A DNA stretch of 64,000 nt from Albirhodobacter sp042466415 (GTDB lineage Bacteria > Pseudomonadota > Alphaproteobacteria > Rhodobacterales > Rhodobacteraceae). Below are positions 50,059-58,796 of this stretch, piece by piece. The position numbers and the translations under genes are program-made. Location: the NCBI RefSeq assembly GCF_042466415.1, contig NZ_JAXHCH010000002.1, positions 496,001 through 560,000 on the forward strand, written 5' to 3'. The first letter of the stretch is position 1; each line of letters opens with the position of its first letter. Below the pieces are notes generated by a model, which was given only the letters and a program-made list of their open reading frames with translations, did not search any database and was not told the DNA's origin.

Positions 50059-51158
50059 CGCCGAATGTCGCGCAAGCGTCCAGAATTGTTATTAAAATTG
50101 GTTCTGCTTTGCTTGTCGACGCCGAAGGCCTCCGGCAGGATTGGCTGAGCGCGCTCGCGCTTGACGTGGCTGCGATGCGGTTGCGGGGGGCGGATGTGAT
50201 CCTCGTTTCATCGGGGTCTATTGCCTTGGGCCGCCGCGTGCTTGGCTTGCCTTTGGGGGCTTTGCCGCTTGAGCAATCTCAGGCGGCCGCCGCTGTCGGC
50301 CAAATCCGGCTGGCGCGGGCTTATGAGGAGGTTCTCGCGCCCCACGACGTGAAAACCGCGCAAGTCCTTGTAACTTTGGAAGATACCGACAACCGCCGGC
50401 GCTACCTCAATTCGCGCGCGACGTTGGAGACGCTGCTCGCGATGGGCGTTGTGCCGATCGTGAATGAAAACGACACCGTTGCCACGGACGAGATCCGGTT
50501 TGGCGACAACGACCGCCTTGCCGCGCAAATCGCGGTGACGGTGGGCGCGGATCAACTCATTTTGCTCTCGGATGTCGACGGGCTTTATACCGCCAATCCG
50601 AAATCGGATCCGACCGCGACGCGGTTGGATGTGATCGCCAAGATCACGCCGGAGATTGAGGCCATGGCGGGGGATCCTGTTTCAGGTCTCTCGAAAGGGG
50701 GCATGAAAACCAAGGTTCTCGCGGCCAAAACCGCTGTCGCGGGCGGCTGTGCCATGGCGATCATGGAGGGCTCCGTGCTGCGTCCGCTCACCGCGCTGCA
50801 AGAGGGTGCGGCGTGTTCGTGGTTCCTCGCGGATGTTGATCCGCAAGCTGCGCGCAAACGCTGGATCGCGGCGATGAAGCCGCGCGGCGCGTTGCAGCTT
50901 GATGAGGGCGCGGTTCTCGCGTTGCAGGCGGGGAAGTCGCTTTTGCCCGCGGGCATACGCGATGTCACGGGCGAGTTTGGGCGCGGCGAACCCGTGTTGA
51001 TCGTGTCGCCACAGGGTGACGCGCTCGGCAAGGGCTTGGTGCGCTACACATCGCAAGAAACGCGCCAGATCGCGGGCCATAAATCCGGCGAGATCGAGGA
51101 CATATTGGGGTATGCGGGGCGCGCGGCGCTGATTCACCGCGATGATATGGTGATCTGA
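50046..51158 (+). CDS. proB: Glutamate 5-kinase
   Basis: The 370-residue enzyme phosphorylates glutamate in proline synthesis. Residues 1-260 form the amino-acid kinase domain (IVIKIGSALLVDAEG, VSSGSIALGRR, NENDTVATDEIRFGDNDRLAAQIA, GGMKTKVLAAKTA); residues about 278-350 form a PUA domain. It starts with GTG inside the 3' end of obgE. proA, which usually follows, is absent here. Confidence 0.96.
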   Translation: MASLTPNVAQASRIVIKIGSALLVDAEGLRQDWLSALALDVAAMRLRGADVILVSSGSIALGRRVLGLPLGALPLEQSQAAAAVGQIRLARAYEEVLAPHDVKTAQVLVTLEDTDNRRRYLNSRATLETLLAMGVVPIVNENDTVATDEIRFGDNDRLAAQIAVTVGADQLILLSDVDGLYTANPKSDPTATRLDVIAKITPEIEAMAGDPVSGLSKGGMKTKVLAAKTAVAGGCAMAIMEGSVLRPLTALQEGAACSWFLADVDPQAARKRWIAAMKPRGALQLDEGAVLALQAGKSLLPAGIRDVTGEFGRGEPVLIVSPQGDALGKGLVRYTSQETRQIAGHKSGEIEDILGYAGRAALIHRDDMVI

Positions 51159-51207
51159 GGTCTGACCCTCAACGCTGACCGGAGGCAGCATGCGCCCACA
51201 CGCCCCC

Positions 51208-51263
51208 TTCCGGTTGCTAGAAATATCCCACGGGGGTCTGGGGGTGTGAAACCCCCAGCGTGC
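51208..51263. repeat. Dispersed intergenic repeat, copy 3
   Basis: CCGGTTGC, spacer, AAATATCCCACGGGGG, then hairpin CTGGGGGT/ACCCCCAG. It lies between the convergent proB and M20 peptidase genes. The stem differs in sequence from copies 1 and 2 but keeps its pairing. Confidence 0.65.
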
Positions 51264-51273
51264 CAGAACTGCA

Positions 51274-52674
51274 CTACCCGCCGATACGGTCGAGGACTCG
51301 CACCCAAGACCGTACACCCTTATGGAAGCATTCCACGTCATATTTCTCATTGGGCGAATGGATGGCGTCGTCCTCGCGCGCGAAGCCGATCAACATCGCA
51401 TCCATCCCGAGAACTGTGCCGAAATGCCCCGCAATCGGGATAGACCCTCCGCAACCGACAAAGGCGGCGGGCGTGCCCCACTCATCCGTTAAGGCTTCGC
51501 GGGCGGCCTCAAACGCCGGCTGCGCGATATTCATTTCGCCCGCGGGGGACCCGTTTTCGCGCGCGAAGGTGACGGAGCAATCTGCCGGCATCTGCGCGCG
51601 GAACCATGCGTTGAACGCCGCGCCGATTTTGGCAGGGTCTTGCCCGGGCACGAGGCGGAACGACAGTTTTGCATCTGCTTTCGATGGCAGCACGGTCTTG
51701 AAACCGGCGCCGGTGTAGCCGCCCCATATCCCGTTGATTTCGGCGGTCGGGCGCGACCAGATCTGTTCCAGCGCGCTGCGTTCCTTTTCGCCTGCGGGCA
51801 CGGAAAGTCCGACCTCGCGCAAGAACGCCTCGCCGTCGAACCCGAGCGCCTCCCACTGCGCGTGCATATCCTGCGGGATCGGCTTCACATCGTCGTAGAA
51901 GCCCGGGATCGCAACGCGGCCTTCGTCATCATGCAGCCTGCCCAGAATTTTCGTCAGCACACGGATCGGGTTCATCGCCGGCCCGCCGTACATGCCCGAA
52001 TGCAGGTCTTTATCAGGGCCGGTGACGGTGATTTCCGTCTTATACATGCCGCGCAGCATGGTGACGATGGCGGGGGTGTCGGCGCCGTAAAGACCGGTAT
52101 CGCAAATCAGCGCGAGATCGGCGGTCAACTCCTTGGCGTTCTCTTGCATGAAGGGAATGAGGGAGGGGGATCCGGATTCCTCCTCACCCTCCAAGAAGAT
52201 CGTGAGGTTGAACGGCAAAGCGCCATTCGCCTTTTTCCATGCGCGGCATGCCTCAAGGAAGGTCATCAGCTGACCCTTGTCATCCGATGCGCCACGCCCG
52301 CGGATGACCTTGCCCTTGGGCGTTTCCTCGATTTTTGGATCGAACGGATCATTGGTCCAAAGCGCCAGAGGGTCGACGGGCTGCACATCATAATGCCCGT
52401 AGAAAAGAATATGCGGGCGCTCCACGCCGTCTTGCGGATCATGGCGGGCGACGACCATCGGATGACCTGGCGTGTCGCGGGTGCTGGCGGTGAACCCGAG
52501 GGAGGTCAGATCGTCAACGAGCCAATCGGCGGCTTTGCGGCAATCGGCCTGATAGGCGGGATCGGTGGAAATCGACGGAATCGCCAGAAGTACGAGAAGG
52601 CGGTCCAGCGCCGCATCAAGATCGGTGTCGACCTGCTGAAGGGCGGCGGTGAGGCTGGAATGGGGGGCGGTCAT
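51274..52674 (-). CDS. M20-family metallopeptidase (dipeptidase)
   Basis: The 466-residue zinc peptidase has the M20 signatures ILFYGHYDVQP (first metal His, catalytic Asp), GRGASDDKGQ (bridging Asp) and FLEGEEESGSPSL (catalytic Glu, metal Glu). The dimerisation domain sits in the middle (ITVTGPDKDLHSGMYGG), and SPNEKYDV supplies the last metal His region. It resembles dipeptidases of the CNDP/DapE-like group. GGAG precedes the ATG at 52674. It diverges from hemA over 230 bases. Confidence 0.92.
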   Translation of the reverse strand: MTAPHSSLTAALQQVDTDLDAALDRLLVLLAIPSISTDPAYQADCRKAADWLVDDLTSLGFTASTRDTPGHPMVVARHDPQDGVERPHILFYGHYDVQPVDPLALWTNDPFDPKIEETPKGKVIRGRGASDDKGQLMTFLEACRAWKKANGALPFNLTIFLEGEEESGSPSLIPFMQENAKELTADLALICDTGLYGADTPAIVTMLRGMYKTEITVTGPDKDLHSGMYGGPAMNPIRVLTKILGRLHDDEGRVAIPGFYDDVKPIPQDMHAQWEALGFDGEAFLREVGLSVPAGEKERSALEQIWSRPTAEINGIWGGYTGAGFKTVLPSKADAKLSFRLVPGQDPAKIGAAFNAWFRAQMPADCSVTFARENGSPAGEMNIAQPAFEAAREALTDEWGTPAAFVGCGGSIPIAGHFGTVLGMDAMLIGFAREDDAIHSPNEKYDVECFHKGVRSWVRVLDRIGG

Positions 52675-52830
52675 GAAAAACTCCTGTGAATTTAAGCTAT
52701 GCTAACGCGGCAAAATCACAGGGGCCAGAGCTTCCTTCTTACGATTTTCCCCCTATATAGCCCCCGAGCGTCACGTAAATTACTGATATTTTGTCGGGAT
52801 GCGACGATTTGGCCCTCAACAATCGCGCGT

Positions 52831-52844
52831 TTGACCTCTATCAA
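52831..52844 (+). promoter_or_regulatory. FNR/FnrL-type site upstream of hemA
   Basis: TTGACCTCTATCAA matches the FNR consensus TTGAT-N4-ATCAA at nine of ten positions. A -10-like CATAGG at 52865-52870 would put transcription start near 52878, about 41 bases after the centre of the site, the spacing of a class II activated promoter. FnrL control of hemA is known in Rhodobacter, so a role in oxygen control of heme synthesis is likely. Confidence 0.6.
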
Positions 52845-52904
52845 GGCGCGAGACAAATTTCCCCCATAGGGGACTCCCCAGCGAACAGAGCAAGGGACTT
52901 CAAG

Positions 52905-54134
52905 ATGAACTACGACACTGCACTTGATGCTGCGATTGGCCGCCTTCATGAAGAAGGTCGCTACCGCACGTTTATCGATATCGAACGCGAGAAGGGCGCC
53001 TTCCCGAAGGCTGTCTGGACGAAGGCGGATGGATCGAAGCGCGATATCCTTGTGTGGTGCGGGAATGATTATCTTGGCATGGGGCAACATCCGGTTGTCC
53101 TGAACGCGATGCATGAGGCGCTGGATGCGGTCGGCGCGGGCTCGGGCGGCACGCGCAATATCTCGGGAACCACGGCGTATCATAAACGTCTTGAGGTCGA
53201 GATTGCCGATTTGCACCAGAAAGAGGCCGCTTTGGTGTTCTCCTCGGCCTATATCGCCAATGACGCGACGCTCAGCACGTTGAGAACCCTGTTCCCCGGG
53301 CTGATCATTTTCTCGGATTCGCTCAACCATGCGTCCATGATCGAGGGAATCCGGCGCGGTGGCGGGGAGAAACGCATCTTCCGTCATAACGATCTGGCGC
53401 ATCTGCGCGAGTTGCTTGAGGCTGCCGATCCGGCCGCGCCGAAGCTGATCGCCTTCGAGTTGATTTACTCCATGGATGGGGACTTCGGCCCGATTAAAGA
53501 GCTGTGCGATCTCGCGGATGAATTCAACGCGCTGACCTATCTCGACGAGGTGCATGCGGTGGGCATGTATGGCCCGCGCGGCGGCGGTGTCGCGGAGCGG
53601 GACAATCTTTCGCACCGTCTCGATATCATCAACGGCACGCTCGGTAAGGCATTCGGCGTCTTCGGGGGCTACATTGCGGCATCGGCGCGTATGGTCGATG
53701 CGATCCGTTCTTACGCACCGGGCTTCATTTTCACCACCTCATTGCCGCCTGCGATTGCGGCGGGTGCGGCGGCATCGATTGCGTATCTGAAGACTGCAGA
53801 GGGGCAGAAGCTTCGCGACGCGCAGCAGCTGCACGCGAAAATCCTTAAAATGCGCCTGAAATCCCTCGGGATGCCGATCATCGATTACGGCAGCCATATC
53901 GTGCCTGTGCATGTGGGGCATCCTGTGCATTGCAAGGCTCTGTCGGATATGTTGCTCGACGAATTCGGCGTCTACGCGCAGCCGATCAACTTCCCCACCG
54001 TGCCGCGCGGCACCGAACGCCTGCGGTTTACGCCGTCGCCCGTGCACGATTCCGGCGAGATCGACCACCTTGTTAAAGCGATGGACGCGCTGTGGTCGCG
54101 TTGTGCGCTGAATCGCGCCGAAGCATCGGCTTAA
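52905..54134 (+). CDS. hemA: 5-aminolevulinate synthase
   Basis: The 409-residue PLP enzyme condenses glycine with succinyl-CoA, the Shemin route used by alphaproteobacteria. The PLP lysine is K248 in NGTLGKAFGVFGG; other motifs are WCGNDYLGMGQHP, GSGGTRNISGTTAYH and LDEVHAVGMYGPRGGG. ATG 52905 gives the conserved MNYDTALDAAIGRLHEEGRYRTF start. Upstream lie an FNR-type site and a candidate -10 element. Confidence 0.97.
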   Translation: MNYDTALDAAIGRLHEEGRYRTFIDIEREKGAFPKAVWTKADGSKRDILVWCGNDYLGMGQHPVVLNAMHEALDAVGAGSGGTRNISGTTAYHKRLEVEIADLHQKEAALVFSSAYIANDATLSTLRTLFPGLIIFSDSLNHASMIEGIRRGGGEKRIFRHNDLAHLRELLEAADPAAPKLIAFELIYSMDGDFGPIKELCDLADEFNALTYLDEVHAVGMYGPRGGGVAERDNLSHRLDIINGTLGKAFGVFGGYIAASARMVDAIRSYAPGFIFTTSLPPAIAAGAAASIAYLKTAEGQKLRDAQQLHAKILKMRLKSLGMPIIDYGSHIVPVHVGHPVHCKALSDMLLDEFGVYAQPINFPTVPRGTERLRFTPSPVHDSGEIDHLVKAMDALWSRCALNRAEASA

Positions 54135-54188
54135 CGACTAATCAGGGTCGCACGGCTCCCGCTCTTGTGATAATTGAAGCGTAAGAAG

Positions 54189-54207
54189 TCGGGTTAACAA
54201 AACCCGA
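54189..54207. other. Small hairpin between hemA and the rodZ-like gene
   Basis: TCGGGTT and AACCCGA form a seven-base-pair stem with loop AACAA, about 50 bases after the hemA stop and 29 before the next start. No T-run follows, so it is either a weak hemA terminator or part of the next gene's leader. Confidence 0.35.
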
Positions 54208-54235
54208 ATCGAGACATGAGAGGGGCGGGCAAAGA

Positions 54236-55432
54236 ATGATCGGGCGAGGGAAATCTCCTTCGGCGGAAGTCGAGACTGATGCGCAGGGCTTTGATACGTT
54301 CGAGCTGCGCTTGGGTGACGTCATGCGCGGCGAACGCGCGACTTTGGCGAAATCCCTTCTCGATGTGCAGCGGGATTTGCGGATCAAGGCGAGCTATATC
54401 GCAGGCATTGAGAACGCGGATCTTACGGCGTTTGAGGCGCCGTCGTTTGTCGCCGGATATGTCCGTTCCTATGCGCGCTATCTCGATATTGAGCCCGATT
54501 GGGCGTTTGAACGCTTTTGCATCGAGACGGGCTACAAGCCGGTTCACGGCTTGTCACAACAAGCTGCGGTGAAGACGCCCAAAGCGTCGAAATCCTTTGC
54601 TGATCCGCTCGCCAACCCGAACGCAAGCTTTGTGCCGCGCGGTCGCGCACCGTTGAAAACCATCGAGCCGCGGGCGCTGGGGTCAGTGTTGGTGCTGGCG
54701 CTGTTGCTGGGTGGTTTGGGCTACGGCGGTTATGCGGTGTTGCAAGAAGTGCAGCGCGTCCAGCTCGCGCCGGTTGATCAAGCGCCGGGCGTGGTGGCGG
54801 AGCTCGATCCGCTCGAAGGCGTTGAGCCGATGGCGAATGAGCAGATTGAAATTGCGGATGCTTTGCCTGTGACGCCGGGCGCGTCAGAAAGCGCGGATCG
54901 GATTTTCCGTCCTCAAGCGCTTGATGCCCCTGTTCTGAAAGAACGCGACGGCCCGATCTCCGCGATTGATCCGCGTGTTGCCGGCCTTCTGGCGCAAGCG
55001 CCAAGCTTTACCGATGGCGGTGTGCAAACCGCAGAGGCCGAGGCAATTGACTTGCCTGTCGCGCGCACGCTCGGGGAAGATGTTGCAGAGGTCGAAGTCC
55101 TCGCCGTACGCCCGTCTTGGGTGCGGGTATCGGCCGCCGATGGCACAGTGCTGTTTGAAAAAGTTATGGATGCGGGCGAGCGTTTTGCCCTTCCGAAACT
55201 TGAAGACGCGCCAGTTTTGCGGACGGGCGAGTCCGGTGCGATCTATTTCGCGGTCAACGGGCAGGCTTTCGGGCCAGCGGGCGAGCGCGGCGCAGTTACC
55301 AAGAATATCCAGCTCTCGCCGGAAGCTTTGGCGACGAGCTACGCGCAAGCCGATATCGATGCGGATAACGATCTGGCCAATATGTTCAGCGTTGCGAACG
55401 CAGAGCAGGTGATCGCAAAACCGGCAGAATGA
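54236..55432 (+). CDS. RodZ-like helix-turn-helix membrane protein (DUF4115)
   Basis: The 398-residue protein has an N-terminal Cro-type helix-turn-helix at about 24-100 (DVMRGERATLAKSLLDVQRDLRIKASYIAGIEN..FVAGYVRSYARYL), one membrane helix at about 146-168 and a C-terminal periplasmic DUF4115 beta domain (VRPSWVRVSAADGTVLFEKVMDAGERF). This is the RodZ layout; RodZ links MreB filaments to the elongation machinery. A long Pro/Ala/Glu-rich linker joins the parts. Followed by a terminator and ispG, a usual neighbour. Confidence 0.87.
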   Translation: MIGRGKSPSAEVETDAQGFDTFELRLGDVMRGERATLAKSLLDVQRDLRIKASYIAGIENADLTAFEAPSFVAGYVRSYARYLDIEPDWAFERFCIETGYKPVHGLSQQAAVKTPKASKSFADPLANPNASFVPRGRAPLKTIEPRALGSVLVLALLLGGLGYGGYAVLQEVQRVQLAPVDQAPGVVAELDPLEGVEPMANEQIEIADALPVTPGASESADRIFRPQALDAPVLKERDGPISAIDPRVAGLLAQAPSFTDGGVQTAEAEAIDLPVARTLGEDVAEVEVLAVRPSWVRVSAADGTVLFEKVMDAGERFALPKLEDAPVLRTGESGAIYFAVNGQAFGPAGERGAVTKNIQLSPEALATSYAQADIDADNDLANMFSVANAEQVIAKPAE

Positions 55433-55475
55433 GGTGATCCCGCCCCAGCTATGCAGGGGCAGGGTAAAGGTTATA

Positions 55476-55511
55476 CGTAAGGCGCGCTCCATCTCGGGGC
55501 GCGTTTTACGT
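55476..55511 (+). terminator. Terminator after the rodZ-like gene
   Basis: CGCGCTCC (55483-55490) pairs with GGGGCGCG (55496-55503) around ATCTC, with one wobble, followed by TTTTACG. The outer CGTAA and TTACG can also pair. It lies about 45 bases after the stop codon. Confidence 0.75.
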
Positions 55512-55664
55512 TGAGGGCTAGGTGAAATTTGATGCCCCTGACAGGCTGAAGATCCGTCTCCTCCTTCTCCTGCTTTGTGGAGAACGATACAGATGTGAAG
55601 GGGGCCATGGTTGCGCGCGCCGCGCGGCTAGCCTACATCTAGGCCGACCCGAAGGAGACCATTC

Positions 55665-56825
55665 ATGTCGCTCAATCCGATCCGTCCTTGGCGTAACGTC
55701 TACCGGCGCAAATCGCGTCAGATCATGGTGGGGAATGTTCCCGTAGGGGGCGATGCGCCGATCTCGGTGCAGACGATGACGAACACCGATAGCTCGGACG
55801 TGCGCGCAACGCTTGATCAGGTGATCCGTGCGGCGGATGTGGGCGCCGATATCGTTCGTATCTCGACCCCAGACGAGAGCAGCACGCGAGCGTTGCGCGA
55901 AATCGTGCGCGAAAGCCCTGTGCCAATCGTTGCGGATATCCACTTTCATTATAAACGCGCGATCGAGGCGGCGGAGGCGGGTGCGGCCTGCCTGCGGATC
56001 AACCCTGGCAACATCGGGGATGAGAGCCGCGTGCGCGAGGTTATCAAGGCCGCGAAAGATCACGGCTGTTCGATCCGGATTGGCGTGAATGCGGGCAGTC
56101 TGGAACGCCACCTGCTTGAGAAATACGGGGAGCCTTGCCCCGATGCGATGGTCGAAAGCGGGATGGATCATATCAAGATCCTGCAAGACAATGATTTCCA
56201 TGAGTTCAAGATTTCGGTGAAAGCGTCCGACGTTTTCCTCGCCGCCGCTGCTTATCAAGCGCTGGGAGAGGTAACCGACGCGCCGATTCACCTCGGGATC
56301 ACCGAAGCGGGCGGGCTGATGACCGGAACCGTCAAATCCGCCGTCGGTTTGGGCAGTTTGCTCTGGGCCGGCATCGGGGACACGATCCGTGTGTCGCTTT
56401 CCGCTGATCCGGTGGAGGAGGTTAAAGTTGGCTATGAGATTTTGAAGTCTCTGGGCCTGCGCACGCGCGGCGTGCAGATTATCTCTTGCCCGTCTTGCGC
56501 GCGTCAGGGGTTTGACGTGATCAAAACGGTCGAGGCGCTCGAGACGCGGTTAGAGCATATTCGCACGCCGATTTCGTTGTCGATCATTGGTTGCGTTGTC
56601 AACGGGCCGGGCGAGGCGCTGATGACCGATGTCGGGTTCACCGGCGGTGGGGCAGGGTCGGGGATGGTGTATCTTGCGGGCAAGCAAAGCCACAAGCTCT
56701 CCAACGAGCAGATGATCGAGCATATCGTCGAGCAGGTGGAGACACGCGCCGCGCAGATCGAGGCCGAAAAAGAGGCCGCCGAGCGCGCCGAGGCGGCTTT
56801 AGCGGCGTCGAGCACTCACGCCTAA
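55665..56825 (+). CDS. ispG: 4-hydroxy-3-methylbut-2-enyl diphosphate synthase
   Basis: The 386-residue iron-sulfur enzyme performs the penultimate step of the MEP isoprenoid pathway. The [4Fe-4S] ligands are C275 and C278 (CPSCARQG) and C310 (GCVVNGPGE), and the TIM-barrel part holds RINPGNIG and VNAGSLE. The C-terminus has a short Ala/Glu-rich tail. Start ATG 55665 follows GAAGGAG. It is preceded by its own upstream region after the terminator. Confidence 0.97.
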   Translation: MSLNPIRPWRNVYRRKSRQIMVGNVPVGGDAPISVQTMTNTDSSDVRATLDQVIRAADVGADIVRISTPDESSTRALREIVRESPVPIVADIHFHYKRAIEAAEAGAACLRINPGNIGDESRVREVIKAAKDHGCSIRIGVNAGSLERHLLEKYGEPCPDAMVESGMDHIKILQDNDFHEFKISVKASDVFLAAAAYQALGEVTDAPIHLGITEAGGLMTGTVKSAVGLGSLLWAGIGDTIRVSLSADPVEEVKVGYEILKSLGLRTRGVQIISCPSCARQGFDVIKTVEALETRLEHIRTPISLSIIGCVVNGPGEALMTDVGFTGGGAGSGMVYLAGKQSHKLSNEQMIEHIVEQVETRAAQIEAEKEAAERAEAALAASSTHA

Positions 56826-56953
56826 CCCCGCGCGGTAGGGCGCGCACGCCACGTGCGGAACAAACGGGCGCTTGGCTGCGGACGAGACAGGGCAAGGCGG
56901 CGATACGCGCCGCGCCGCCGCGCCGGTGTCAGCGGCGCCTGCACCTGCCATCG

Positions 56954-56978
56954 GGAACCATTCCGACTGGCGGACGTT
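56954..56978 (+). promoter_or_regulatory. Candidate EcfG-type general-stress promoter
   Basis: GGAAC at 56954-56958 and CGTT at 56975-56978 are separated by 16 bases, matching the alphaproteobacterial sigma-EcfG consensus GGAAC-N16/17-CGTT. It lies 44 bases before the ATG of the SH3/DUF1236 gene and well after ispG. Whether this organism has EcfG is not known from the window. Confidence 0.5.
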
Positions 56979-57022
56979 ATATCCTCATAACTCGATCGAC
57001 ACACGATCAAGAGGAGATAGAG

Positions 57023-57703
57023 ATGAAACTGAACCGTAAAACCGCATTTACCGCGACCGCCCTTTTTGGTCTGACATCTTTTGGTCTTGCGAGCGCAGCA
57101 TCCGCGTTCGAGACGACGACGACGGGTGAATTCACAGTTTACTCCGCGCCGATGAAGGACTCTGCGACGCTGGGCTATGTGCCTGCCAACGCGCAGATGA
57201 CGATTGAGGGCTGCCTTGCGGATCAGGATTGGTGCAAAGTCAGCCATAATGGCGTCACGGGCTGGGCAAAAACGGATGTTTTCAAGGTGATGGAGGATGG
57301 CGCCGCAGTTGAGATTTCCGGCGTCGGTCCGAAGGTCCAAACCCTGATTTACCAAGACGGGAATGACGAAACCCAAGGTGCGGCGGCGCTCGGCGGTCTG
57401 GGTGCTGGCGCGGCGGCAGGGGCGGCTGTTGGTGGGCCTGTGGGCGGCATGATCGGTGCCCTCATCGGCAGCACGATCGTCGGCTCTGCGGCCGAGCCCA
57501 CCACCGAGATCATCACCTATGTGAACGATAACCCGCTGCCGCCAGTGATGGTTGAGGGCGAAATCGTTGTGGGCGCAATGCTGCCGGAGGCGGCGCCGAT
57601 GGTGATGGTTCCGCAAAGCGAATACGCCTATATCTACCTCAACGAGACGCCTGTTCTTGTGACCCCCGAGAACCGTCAGATCGTTTACATCTTCGAGGGC
57701 TAA
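57023..57703 (+). CDS. Periplasmic SH3 / DUF1236 protein
   Basis: The 226-residue protein has a signal peptide (MKLNRKTAFTATALFGL to ASA at about residue 28). A bacterial SH3-like domain follows at 30-90 (GEFTVYSAPMKDSATLGYVPANAQMTIEGCLADQDWCKVSHNGVTGWAKTDVF), then a glycine-zipper hydrophobic segment at about 124-153 and a DUF1236 domain to the end. Function is not established; an envelope or stress role is inferred from the domains and the upstream EcfG-type promoter. GAGGAG precedes the ATG. Confidence 0.82.
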   Translation: MKLNRKTAFTATALFGLTSFGLASAASAFETTTTGEFTVYSAPMKDSATLGYVPANAQMTIEGCLADQDWCKVSHNGVTGWAKTDVFKVMEDGAAVEISGVGPKVQTLIYQDGNDETQGAAALGGLGAGAAAGAAVGGPVGGMIGALIGSTIVGSAAEPTTEIITYVNDNPLPPVMVEGEIVVGAMLPEAAPMVMVPQSEYAYIYLNETPVLVTPENRQIVYIFEG

Positions 57704-57729
57704 GGCGACCCGATCTGTCGTTCCAGACC

Positions 57730-57759
57730 AAAAGGCCCCGCGAACTGCGGGGCCTTTTT
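57730..57759. terminator. Bidirectional terminator between convergent genes
   Basis: AAAAGGCCCCGC (57730-57741) pairs perfectly with GCGGGGCCTTTT (57747-57758) around GAACT, with T-runs on both strands. It serves the DUF1236 gene on the plus strand and the DsbA-like gene on the minus strand. Confidence 0.9.
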
Positions 57760-57781
57760 ACGTCATCATATCGTTCTGGCG

Positions 57782-58594
57782 TTAGCCACGCTCTGCCGCC
57801 ACGACCTCCTCCAAGGCCTCCAACGGCACATAGCCTTTGATCATATCGCCACCGATCACAAAGGCGGGCGTCCCCGAAATCTGGAGCCGCTCGGCAAGTT
57901 GCCGGTTGTTTCGCAGCACGCTGGACACTTGCTCCTCGTTCATCCGCGCGATCACCGCATCGGTATCAACCCCCGCCGCGTCGCTCATTTTGCTCAGCGA
58001 CTCCAAGGTCACTGTTCCGCGCAAGTTCATGAGCGCGTCATGCACCTCTTTATAGGCCTGATCGCCAGCAATCTGATGAACCGCGATTGCGAAACGGGCG
58101 GAGAGTTCGCTATCTTGGCCGAGGATCGGGAATTCTTTGATCACAAAGCGAATATTTCCGTCCTTTGCAATCAACTGATCGACTTCCTCGATCGCTTTGC
58201 GGCAATAGCTGCAGCGATAATCGAGGAATTCGACCACAGTGATGTCGCCCTCGGGATTTCCACCGACCCACGAGACGCCATCATCGAAAATCGCTTCCGA
58301 ATTGGTCTCGACCAACACGCGACCGTTTTGTGCATCCGCGACTTGCTGGCGCGTCTCCAAAACATTGATCGCCTCAACGAGCACTTGCGGGTTTTCCATG
58401 AGGTAGGCACGGACCTGTTCGCCGAATACGGGATCAACTTTGCCGCTTGGTGTGCCATCTGTCGCCACGCCCTGCGACGGGGCGGGTGCGTCAAACGACG
58501 ACCCGATCCACGCGCCAGCCCCCAAAGCAACGACCGCGATCGCGATGAAGCTTGTCAAAAGGCGTTTCGGGGCAACGGGTGTGAAAGAAGACAT
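57782..58594 (-). CDS. DsbA-family thiol-disulfide oxidoreductase
   Basis: The 270-residue periplasmic protein has an uncleaved or cleaved N-terminal membrane segment at about residues 12-31. A helical region follows (VFGEQVRAYLMENPQVLVEAINVLETRQQ, resembling the ScsC/Com1 N-terminus), then a thioredoxin-fold domain with active site C128-S-Y-C131. The cis-proline loop is SGTPAFVIG. It probably forms or isomerises disulfides in exported proteins. Start ATG 58594; the frame continues upstream without support. It diverges from the aminotransferase. Confidence 0.9.
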   Translation of the reverse strand: MSSFTPVAPKRLLTSFIAIAVVALGAGAWIGSSFDAPAPSQGVATDGTPSGKVDPVFGEQVRAYLMENPQVLVEAINVLETRQQVADAQNGRVLVETNSEAIFDDGVSWVGGNPEGDITVVEFLDYRCSYCRKAIEEVDQLIAKDGNIRFVIKEFPILGQDSELSARFAIAVHQIAGDQAYKEVHDALMNLRGTVTLESLSKMSDAAGVDTDAVIARMNEEQVSSVLRNNRQLAERLQISGTPAFVIGGDMIKGYVPLEALEEVVAAERG

Positions 58595-58796
58595 CAAGTG
58601 ATCCTTATCTTGGGTGCGGCGCTCGATCGGGCCGATCATGGTTTCGTCGTCCAGAGCTGTGATCCGCGCGCGGAGCTATGCGCTTTCTGGCTTACGCGGC
58701 ACAAAATCATCCTATCGTGTCAAAGACAAGCGCGGCGCGGTGCTTGACCTCATCGCGCTGCGCTGGAATATCCCGTTCAAGCATAAGGAGAATTGC

